In this document: one piece after another, positions 22,424-28,391 of the stretch
Layout: each line of letters opens with the position of its first letter
Numbering within the stretch: the stretch's first letter is position 1
DNA from: a virus
DNA: 34,297 nt
Direction: 5' to 3' (one strand)
IMG/VR virus record: IMGVR_UViG_3300047462_000691
Location: 1 to 34,297 of that record
Translations under genes and position numbers: made by a program
Notes under the pieces: generated by a model
The model's database searches: none
What the model was told of the DNA's origin: nothing
Seen by the model: the letters and a program-made list of their open reading frames with translations, nothing else

Positions 22424-23526
22424 ATAAGAGAAACTTGGGCTCTGAGACGGTTGATGCGTTGGCGATATTCCAAGTCGGGTTTCACCTCAGGTTTCACCTC
22501 GGGTCTAACCGATGGTGTCGGGGCAGCCTGCAACTTCAGGTTTCGCAAAGGTTGGTTCTGATTGAGACTTGCAAGGTCGGCATCACTCATCGCCTGCTTG
22601 ATCCGCTCTTGAAGCTGACGACCGGTGTATTTGTTTTGAAAGTAATTTGCGGCTTGGCTGTCAATCTCAGCCGCGACCACCTGCATATCGCCAAAGGTCA
22701 GCATGCCGCGTGAGCGATAAAACGCGGTTTTGAGCAGGCTATACATGGTCTGCCAATGACCGTTCGGCGGGTTGGCATAGCTTGCCAACTCATCCTTGCT
22801 CAGCCAGTCGGCAGGGTTGCTAGCCCTCAAGCTGGTGATAACTGCATTGGGATGCGGGTTAGAGGGCTTGGAAGGGCACTTAGCCCGGCTATAGCCGTAA
22901 TCCCGCAGGTATGTGTCGGTTGGGTCGGCAAGCTCTTGCCGTGCCTTCAAGGCGAGCGTGGCATCGACGCACATGGGCTTACCGGCTTGGAAATAGGTCG
23001 GGGCATGATGGGCAGGTGCAATGGCATAATGGGCGGCATCAGCCATGCTCATGTCGGCTTGGCGGTTGCAGGCTAACCAGCTTACCCATGCCGTCATGGG
23101 TCTGACTTCGGCTCTGGTCATAGGTCTATCGGTCTCGATGACCAGTCGATAACGCGGCTTAGCTGGTGTCGAGCTATAGCTGGTGTAGCCGAACAGTGAG
23201 ACACCGGGCAGCCGTGCGACCACATCATCCCATTGCACCGGCACCCCGACGAAATCATCAGCTACGTCGATGTCGATTACCAGACTGGTGATTTCATCAA
23301 TTTCGCCATCCTTGTGGCGTTTGTCTTGTAGGAACTTGGCAGGCACCCATCCCTTATGCGCGTCCTTTGGCAAGCCTTCCTCACCCTTGAGGTCTTGCAA
23401 CACGCATCCCATTAGGTCTGCAAAGCTGTCCAAGGTAGCAGAGAAATTGATTTTGCCACGGTGCAACAGAAAACTTCGCGTCTTTTGATCAAAAAATATC
23501 TCGGTCATAATTGAAATGTGTTGCAT
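22420..23526 (-). CDS. AEP-type primase-like replication protein
   Basis: 368 residues. SLVIDIDVADD places an Asp-x-Asp pair at about 85-87. GYTSYSSTPAKPRYRLVIE (about 113-131) matches the second AEP/primase-polymerase motif, the S/T-rich turn followed by pRyRlv. These residues would form the nucleotidyl-transfer site of a RepB'/prim-pol-like enzyme. The C-terminal part has YANPPNGHWQTMYSLLKTAFYRSRGM and a PTPSVRPEVKPEVKP linker before a basic end. It works with the helicase two genes upstream. ATG 23526 is 1 base after the preceding stop. Confidence 0.72.
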   Translation of the reverse strand: MQHISIMTEIFFDQKTRSFLLHRGKINFSATLDSFADLMGCVLQDLKGEEGLPKDAHKGWVPAKFLQDKRHKDGEIDEITSLVIDIDVADDFVGVPVQWDDVVARLPGVSLFGYTSYSSTPAKPRYRLVIETDRPMTRAEVRPMTAWVSWLACNRQADMSMADAAHYAIAPAHHAPTYFQAGKPMCVDATLALKARQELADPTDTYLRDYGYSRAKCPSKPSNPHPNAVITSLRASNPADWLSKDELASYANPPNGHWQTMYSLLKTAFYRSRGMLTFGDMQVVAAEIDSQAANYFQNKYTGRQLQERIKQAMSDADLASLNQNQPLRNLKLQAAPTPSVRPEVKPEVKPDLEYRQRINRLRAQVSLI

Positions 23527-23527
23527 A

Positions 23528-24016
23528 TCAGTATGTTTTCAAAATTGTAAAATTGGGATTGGTCGAGTTGAATGACGTAAGAACTGCTTTTAATTTTTCG
23601 TGTTTCACGCATAGCTCTTTGATTATCTCAAACAGGTCGACATCATCAATTTTAATTTTGCTTGGTATGCTCAAAGCGTCATCAACACGCACATTGGCAT
23701 ATGCGACCTTGTGCCACATCGCGGGTGTGCCATTCTTGCGTGTTCCGGGGCACGTAGCTGGCGGATCGGGAAATGGGTGTGTGTGGTTTACGAGATGGCA
23801 TACCTCACCGGCGCCTGCCACAAATGCGTGCCAGCCCCATGTCAGTATGTCCGGCTCCATCTCGAACAAAAATCGTCGGTCGGTTATATCAGTTTTTGTC
23901 CCATCTCGGTTATTTCGTATGAACTTGGCTGGCTCATCAATGAGCAACAAAGATGGGTCGTAGGTGATGACGACGCGGTTGTGATTTGATGAATGAGTCT
24001 TGAACGGCGAATACAT
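23528..24016 (-). CDS. Unknown 162-residue protein between helicase and primase
   Basis: Starts MYSPFKTHSSNHNRVVITYD. Contains TKTDITDRRFLFEMEPDILTWGWHAFVAGAGEVCHLVNH, a Pro/Cys-containing turn (PFPDPPATCPGTRK), and an Ile/Lys-rich C-terminus. No family recognised. The position between helicase and primase suggests single-strand binding or a helicase loader, but this is a guess from context. AAGGAA lies well spaced before ATG 24016. Confidence 0.65.
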   Translation of the reverse strand: MYSPFKTHSSNHNRVVITYDPSLLLIDEPAKFIRNNRDGTKTDITDRRFLFEMEPDILTWGWHAFVAGAGEVCHLVNHTHPFPDPPATCPGTRKNGTPAMWHKVAYANVRVDDALSIPSKIKIDDVDLFEIIKELCVKHEKLKAVLTSFNSTNPNFTILKTY

Positions 24017-24231
24017 GTTATTTCCTTTAAATTTTTCTTTATTCGTAAATTTGTCTTCTTTGCAACAATAAATTTTTGACCCAACTCCTTATAGAGAAAG
24101 AAAACGCGACAGCGTTTTCTCTCTATAGGGGGTATTGCGTATTGCGTTTTCTTTTACTCAATTAAATCAATGACTTACAGAAACGCAACTGACCTAAAAA
24201 ACTCGATGTTGCGGTATCAAAAGTTGCGTTT
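24017..24231. other. Intergenic repeat region in the replication module, origin-like
   Basis: 215 AT-rich bases between helicase and the 162-residue gene. GCGTTTTC occurs as TTGCGTTTTC at 24142-24151 and 24224-24233, as GCGTTTTC in the hairpin arm at 24112-24119, and reversed as GAAAACGC at 24100-24107. A TTGCGT at 24135-24140 and a reversed AAACGCAA at 24181-24188 are added. Such iterated words next to helicase and primase genes are typical of a replication origin or an iteron control region. No ORF of note. Confidence 0.5.
24090..24127. terminator. Long hairpin with U-rich arm, terminator or origin structure
   Basis: Arms ATAGAGAAAGAAAACGC (24091-24107) and GCGTTTTCTCTCTAT (24112-24126) pair over about 15 bases with a 2-base bulge, plus T24090-A24127. 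The loop is GACA. It lies about 100 bases past the helicase stop and before the next gene, so it may end or attenuate the helicase transcript. Its arm words also match the surrounding repeats. Confidence 0.5.
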
Positions 24232-25395
24232 TCAGCCTAATTTCAGCCTTGGGTCTCCCATAATTTTGCATGAGAACTTGGTTCCCATACGTGAGACTCG
24301 TTTAACGACATTATCGTATGTCGTCGTGATATCCACATATCCCGTGTCATCACCCATGTTAGCTGGAATGGCGTTTTTTAATCTGTTGCTGCCTTCTGTG
24401 TTATCACTGATTTGAAGTTGCGTTGCTCGCATACCGGCAATCAGTTTTTTCTGCGACAAGGTTTGTCCGTCCTGCATCACGGATGCGATGGCTTGCTGGT
24501 CGCCATGAATACGAGCTTGCGACTGCATTTGCGACTTGCTGGGCTCATTGGTGTCATGCACCACAACCAAGCTATGCCGTGGATCGCCCATGTGGTCGGG
24601 GTATTTGATGTCGATTTCCTTGACGGAAATTCCTTCGATCCAATACCCGTCTTCGTCGTCTTTTTGCTTAGAGACAAACAGACGCAATTTATTTTTGTCG
24701 TCTTTATCGCGTTCAAGAAAAAGTTCAGTTTCCAGCGAACATTTGAGGTTGTAGCTGCCACGAGCCCCACGAGACACATCCTTGCCTGTGTGGTGAATAA
24801 GCATCACGGCACACTCGAAATTTTCTTTGATTCGGTCGGCTGAGGCAACAGCAACACCCATAGCAGCCGCTGAGTTTTCATCTCCCCCAACCATGCTGCG
24901 AGCTAAGGTATCAATCACCACGAACGCAAATTTGTGAGGTAGGTTCTCGATAAAATAAATCAGATCATCAACCTCGGTTTTGTCCAAGAGATTGACCGGT
25001 GCGGTGATGGTTTTTAGCCTCGTATTTTTGATTTTTTCATCGATGAAACCGTGTTCGATACGCCAAGCCCGGACACGTTTGCGCATGCCGTGTGCGCCCT
25101 CAGCGGCAATATACAGGACATCTACGGCATCCATTTCCTTGCCTCGCCAATCCATGCCGTAGGCGAGTCTTAAGCATATATCGAGGGCAAGAAAGCTTTT
25201 GCAGTGCCCTGATGGCGCATACAAAACCGACAGGCTTTGTTTTTGGATCAGCTTGGGAATCAAATAATCATTTTCGGGAATGATTTCCATGTCCTCGATG
25301 GACAGGATTGGAAATTGTTTTCTCTCGCGAGGCTGCGAGGCTAATTTTTGGCTGGCAATAAACTTGTCGATGTCTGTGAAATCTTGGTTATCCAT
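24232..25395 (-). CDS. RepA-like replicative helicase (RecA-fold ATPase)
   Basis: 387 residues. RecA/AAA_25-type ATPase: Walker A APSGHCKS (60-67), Walker B FVVIDTLARS (158-167), LIHHTGKDVSRGARGSYNLKCS (199-220) with the sensor and arginine-type residues, and a C-terminal winged-helix-like segment after 290. The invariant Gly of GK(S/T) is replaced by Cys65; Lys66 and Ser67 remain. It probably unwinds DNA at the nearby repeat region for the AEP-type primase. ATG 25395 has only a weak GGA upstream. Upstream lies a terminator and a TATAAATA region, hinting at attenuation. Confidence 0.85.
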   Translation of the reverse strand: MDNQDFTDIDKFIASQKLASQPRERKQFPILSIEDMEIIPENDYLIPKLIQKQSLSVLYAPSGHCKSFLALDICLRLAYGMDWRGKEMDAVDVLYIAAEGAHGMRKRVRAWRIEHGFIDEKIKNTRLKTITAPVNLLDKTEVDDLIYFIENLPHKFAFVVIDTLARSMVGGDENSAAAMGVAVASADRIKENFECAVMLIHHTGKDVSRGARGSYNLKCSLETELFLERDKDDKNKLRLFVSKQKDDEDGYWIEGISVKEIDIKYPDHMGDPRHSLVVVHDTNEPSKSQMQSQARIHGDQQAIASVMQDGQTLSQKKLIAGMRATQLQISDNTEGSNRLKNAIPANMGDDTGYVDITTTYDNVVKRVSRMGTKFSCKIMGDPRLKLG

Positions 25396-25420
25396 TGTGA
25401 AATCCGTGGGTTAAAATGTT

Positions 25421-25457
25421 AAAAAGCCGGGTAGTTGCTGCCACAACCACCCGGCTT
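25421..25457 (-). terminator. Terminator upstream of the helicase gene
   Basis: Arms AAGCCGGGT (25424-25432) and ACCCGGCTT (25449-25457), plus an inner GTTG/CAAC. On the minus strand T's follow the stem. It stands 26 bases before ATG 25395, so it can either attenuate helicase expression or stop transcripts from the right. Confidence 0.8.
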
Positions 25458-25636
25458 CTTATTTTTAACCTTTACGACTTTTCACATTTTAGACCCATGT
25501 ATTTATACCAAATGGGGTAGGGAAAAGCAATAACGAAATAAAATAATGCAGATAATGATGTGGCAGCACCAACTAATATTATTTATAAATCAATTTAATT
25601 TGACAAAGCAATATATAACTTAAAAATAAGTTAGCC

Positions 25637-25660
25637 CCAGACGGGCTTCAATCCGTCTGG
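25637..25660. repeat. Perfect 8-base hairpin in the regulatory gap
   Basis: CCAGACGG (25637-25644) and CCGTCTGG (25653-25660) around an 8-base loop. There is no immediate T-run on either strand, so termination is uncertain; an operator or leader hairpin is equally possible. Confidence 0.5.
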
Positions 25661-25771
25661 AGTTTGAGAAAAATTATTTTGTTTTGATCTAACCGGTATT
25701 TTACGTGAGCGAGTAATTTTGCTCACCCTGTATTTATACGCGGCTCGAATGCCTATTGCAATTTCTAAATC

Positions 25772-25777
25772 TAAATA
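25772..25777 (+). promoter_or_regulatory. TAAATA box, 4 bases before the plus-strand fibre start
   Basis: CTAAATAATGGATG, the same 14-base junction as before the portal gene on the other strand. ATG is at 25782. No Shine-Dalgarno sequence is present. Confidence 0.5.
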
Positions 25778-25781
25778 ATGG

Positions 25782-26342
25782 ATGTCATTCACAATCCAAC
25801 TCAAAAGATCATCCGTCGCCGGACACAGCCCGTCGCTCACCGGCAACTCAAGTTTGGTGTTTGGGGAACTTTCAATCAATACGACTGATCAATTACTTTA
25901 TTTTGTCAGCAACGCGACCGGCTCAAACGCCATCGTCTGCATAGGTGCCCAACCGGCATCAGCCAACGCATTAACCACACCGCGCACAATTACGCTCACT
26001 GGCGATATCACCGGCTCTGTTTCGTTTTCCGGTAATTCCAATGTTTCAATATCCACAACATTAGCGACAGCCCCATTCAGCACCGGCACGAGTGGCTACC
26101 AGAAGATGCCATCAGGCATCATCACTCAATTTGGACAGGGCACACTGGTTAGCGGATCAAACGTCGTCAGTTTCCCGGTCAGTTTTCCCACAGCTTGCAC
26201 CGCCTTTACCTGTTCTGCGCGAGGCACTGCGGTAGCCACACAGAGCCCGCTTTTTTCGAACACAGCCGGCACATCAGCAGCCACGGTCTATTCCGCCACA
26301 GGCACGACATACACCTTCACATGGTTTGCCGTGGGTTATTAG
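25782..26342 (+). CDS. Short tail-fibre-like protein, plus strand
   Basis: 186 residues. The N-terminal 95 residues (MSFTIQLKRSSVAGHSPSLT, then LVFGELSINTTDQLLYFVSNATGSN) follow the common fibre pattern k.s...G..P....l..GElaiNt.D..ly..n..G. The middle (QPASANALTTPRTITLTGDITGSVSF) is related to the other two fibre genes. The C-terminal GIITQFGQGTLVSGSNVVSFPVSFPTACTAF ... YTFTWFAVGY is like the gp53-type fibre C-terminal domain, which binds the receptor. It runs opposite to the tail operon and is followed 3 bases later by a second fibre gene. Confidence 0.78.
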   Translation: MSFTIQLKRSSVAGHSPSLTGNSSLVFGELSINTTDQLLYFVSNATGSNAIVCIGAQPASANALTTPRTITLTGDITGSVSFSGNSNVSISTTLATAPFSTGTSGYQKMPSGIITQFGQGTLVSGSNVVSFPVSFPTACTAFTCSARGTAVATQSPLFSNTAGTSAATVYSATGTTYTFTWFAVGY

Positions 26343-26345
26343 CCG

Positions 26346-27884
26346 ATGACCACAATCACGGTCATCCTCGCCAATGCGTCGAATTCGCTGCAATCTTTTA
26401 CGATTCCGAGTGATTGCCAGTCAGCCCAAATAGAATGCTATAGCGGCGGCGCTGGCGGACAAAACGGGTGCCTCGGGGGAGGTGGGTCAGACCGTGGCTC
26501 TGGCGGCTCTGGCGGGTATACCGTTGCCACGGGAATCGCCCTCACACCAGGCACCACGGTCTACTATCAGGTCGGATTAGGCGGGCAGGGCGATGCCGCG
26601 CAGTCGTCCATTACTTACGGCTCGACGGGCGGTGATGGGCAGCCTACTTGGTTCAATGGCACCAGTGTCGCCAATAGCTCATGCTCAGCCAATGGCGCGC
26701 GCGGACCAAACGGGGGCGGTAATGGCTCGGGTGGCTCGACCTCGGGCATTGTTGGCACAGGCACAGCCGGCAAGCCCGGTCAGTATGGCAACACGTATGG
26801 CTCAGCCGGTGGCACCTCGGCACCCGGACCAAGTATCTCTGCGAACTATGGCGGACCTGCCTCTGGCACCTCTGGTGATGTCGGTGGCGGTGGTGGTGCA
26901 GGTGTCGGCACAGCAGGTTTTGGTGTTAGCTCAGCCTCGGGCGCGAATGGCGGGAATGGCAACGCCAACTCGGGTGGCACGGGCTCGTTTTCACCAACCG
27001 TAAATGGTGGCGATGCCACTGTAGGTGATGGCGGTGGTGGTGGAGGTGGTGCGGGAGCTTCATCGGGCTCGATCACCAGTAATGGCGGCAATGGCACATC
27101 CTATTATATCTATACCGACACTTATTCAGGCTTTCAGGCAGGACCGGGTGGCGGGGGTGGTGGTGCAGGTGGGTCAGGCAACGCAGGTGCCGGCACAGGC
27201 ATGCCCCAAGGCGGCAACGCGGGCTTTGGGGCAGGTGGTGGTGCGGGCGGTCTAACCGGCTCTGGCGGTGGTGCAGGCGGCAATGGCGGACAAGGCTTTA
27301 TCGTTATCACCTACATCTCGACACCACCTATTATTGTCAATAACTCAAACAAGTTTTTGGTCAAATTAAAGCACTCAGGCGTTGCCGGGCATATCCCAAG
27401 CACATTGGCTCCCGGTGAGATTGCCATCAATTACGTGGATAATTTGATTTATGCAGCCAATACCGGGAACGTTGTCAGCGTGATTGCGGCTGTGGTTCCG
27501 GCAACAGCGAATAGCTTCTCGACCAATTCGACCATCAGCTTGAGCAATGCTGCAACTGGCTCGGTGAGCTTCAACGGATCAAGCAATGTGTCGATTGCGA
27601 CCACAGCGAATTTCTCAGCCACGAATTCCGCACAGGGAAGTTTTAAGTATCCGACAGGAATTATGTGTTGCTTTGGCTCAAGCACGCTTAGCTCGGGCAC
27701 AAAAAATATCACATTTGCAACACCATTTCCGACAGCTTGCATCTCGATCCAAGCGACCTCACGCGGTACGGCTGTTGCAACTCAGTTGCCAATTTTTTGC
27801 AAGACACCGACCACAACCACAGCGACATTTTATGCAAATACGAGTTCAACATATGCGTTTTACTACGTTGCTTTTGGATATTGA
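26346..27884 (+). CDS. Gly-rich tail-fibre-like protein, plus strand
   Basis: 512 residues. Residues about 25-325 are an extreme Gly-rich domain (runs such as GGGGGGGAGAS), of the kind found at fibre tips. It is followed by a second copy of the fibre N-terminal pattern (KLKHSGVAGHIPSTLAPGEI) and then a gp53-like C-terminal domain (YPTGIMCCFGSSTLSSG ... AFYYVAFGY). The last 180 residues parallel the whole of the preceding gene. It starts 3 bases after that gene's stop, so the two are co-transcribed. A terminator follows at 28018-28054. Probably an adhesion protein; attachment to the virion is inferred. Confidence 0.78.
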   Translation: MTTITVILANASNSLQSFTIPSDCQSAQIECYSGGAGGQNGCLGGGGSDRGSGGSGGYTVATGIALTPGTTVYYQVGLGGQGDAAQSSITYGSTGGDGQPTWFNGTSVANSSCSANGARGPNGGGNGSGGSTSGIVGTGTAGKPGQYGNTYGSAGGTSAPGPSISANYGGPASGTSGDVGGGGGAGVGTAGFGVSSASGANGGNGNANSGGTGSFSPTVNGGDATVGDGGGGGGGAGASSGSITSNGGNGTSYYIYTDTYSGFQAGPGGGGGGAGGSGNAGAGTGMPQGGNAGFGAGGGAGGLTGSGGGAGGNGGQGFIVITYISTPPIIVNNSNKFLVKLKHSGVAGHIPSTLAPGEIAINYVDNLIYAANTGNVVSVIAAVVPATANSFSTNSTISLSNAATGSVSFNGSSNVSIATTANFSATNSAQGSFKYPTGIMCCFGSSTLSSGTKNITFATPFPTACISIQATSRGTAVATQLPIFCKTPTTTTATFYANTSSTYAFYYVAFGY

Positions 27885-27998
27885 CGTGATGTATACATAA
27901 TTTCGCCGAAAGAGACTTAATGCCAGCAGGCAAAGCAACGAAAATTGGCGATGCATTTTCTAACAATAGTCTAAACGGCAGCAAAGAACGGTAAAGCC

Positions 27999-28154
27999 TC
28001 ATATATTCATAAAAGTGGAAACCCCCGGCAAGAGATTGCTGGGGGTTTCTTTTTGTGTATAGCCATCGAAAGGACCGCCATATATGCAGGTTTCCTTGTT
28101 TGAATCTGTGAAGCGACATACCTCGCAGCATGCACAGCTTGTATTCTCGCTCAT
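27999..28154 (-). CDS. Small Cys-rich 51-residue protein
   Basis: 51 residues: MSENTSCACCEVCRFTDSNK, with a CxCCxxC cluster, then CIYGGPFDGYTQKET. It starts in an ATGA overlap with the 58-residue gene. The fibre terminator hairpin lies inside its 3' part, so the two transcripts overlap tail to tail. The cluster could bind zinc. Family unknown. Confidence 0.5.
   Translation of the reverse strand: MSENTSCACCEVCRFTDSNKETCIYGGPFDGYTQKETPSNLLPGVSTFMNI
28018..28054 (+). terminator. Terminator of the plus-strand fibre genes
   Basis: GAAACCCCC (28018-28026) pairs with GGGGGTTTC (28041-28049), followed by five T's. Inner pairs GCA/TGC extend the stem to about 14 with one G-U. It lies 134 bases after the fibre stop and inside the minus-strand 51-residue ORF. 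Confidence 0.88.
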
Positions 28155-28327
28155 TTTACTCCCCGCTTAATTTCACAATCATCCGCAAATTTGCAATAGC
28201 ATCCTGCACGGCTGGGTTTTGCGATATTGATGCTGTCCATAGCTCCGCTGCAATTTTCTATAGCCTCGCTAAAAAGCCAGTGGCGGAATGCCAATGACCA
28301 CGCGAAGGCGGCGCAAACGCACTTCAA
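28151..28327 (-). CDS. Small 58-residue protein from a TTG start
   Basis: 58 residues: MKCVCAAFAWSLAFRHWLFS followed by EAIENCSGAMDSINIAKPSR and a CYCKFADDC cluster. The TTG at 28327 overlaps a preceding stop as TTGA, and its own stop overlaps the next ATG as ATGA. This double overlap is the main support. Family unknown. Confidence 0.48.
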   Translation of the reverse strand: MKCVCAAFAWSLAFRHWLFSEAIENCSGAMDSINIAKPSRAGCYCKFADDCEIKRGVK

Positions 28328-28374
28328 AAATAGTTATCTGCATTGCTGTCTTTCTCTTTTTCATGTCCAAGCAC
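28324..28374 (-). CDS. Very short leader ORF after the glycosidase gene
   Basis: A 16-codon ORF from GTG 28374 (MLGHEKEKDSNADNYF) ending in a TTGA overlap with the 58-residue gene. AAGGAA lies about 12 bases upstream. In the same frame it could start earlier at an ATC. It may be a small protein or simply a coupling leader. Confidence 0.25.
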   Translation of the reverse strand: MLGHEKEKDSNADNYF

Positions 28375-28391
28375 GGTGATGATGATTTCCT

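Larger units (their letters stand above)
25458..25781. other. AT-rich regulatory gap with two TATAAATA boxes
   Basis: No convincing gene. The minus strand contains GTATAAATACA twice, at 25498-25508 and 25729-25739, each with an exact TATAAATA, as in T4 late promoters. Between the first and the terminator lies an 8-codon ORF starting ATG 25498. A perfect 8-base hairpin CCAGACGG/CCGTCTGG occupies 25637-25660. On the plus strand TTGACA at 25600-25605 could be a -35 for the fibre genes, but no good -10 follows. This is the best place in the window for control of replication and fibre genes. Confidence 0.5.

Noticed and set aside
24412-24843. Plus-strand ORF of 143 codons
   Set aside because: Antisense to the helicase; no supporting signals.
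25631-25879. Minus-strand ORF of 82 codons in the regulatory gap
   Set aside because: Runs antisense over the fibre start and through a TATAAATA box; no RBS or family pattern.
26450-27300. Repetitive GGTGGC-rich stretch, considered as a CRISPR or DNA repeat array
   Set aside because: It is the coding sequence of the Gly-rich domain; repeat units are irregular with no spacer structure.
27920-27994. Plus-strand 24-codon ORF after the Gly-rich fibre gene
   Set aside because: Very short, weak RBS, no neighbour overlap; not enough to call a gene.
27709-28131. Minus-strand ORF of 140 codons near the fibre terminator
   Set aside because: Overlaps the fibre gene on the other strand and competes with the better supported, overlap-linked small genes at 27999-28374.
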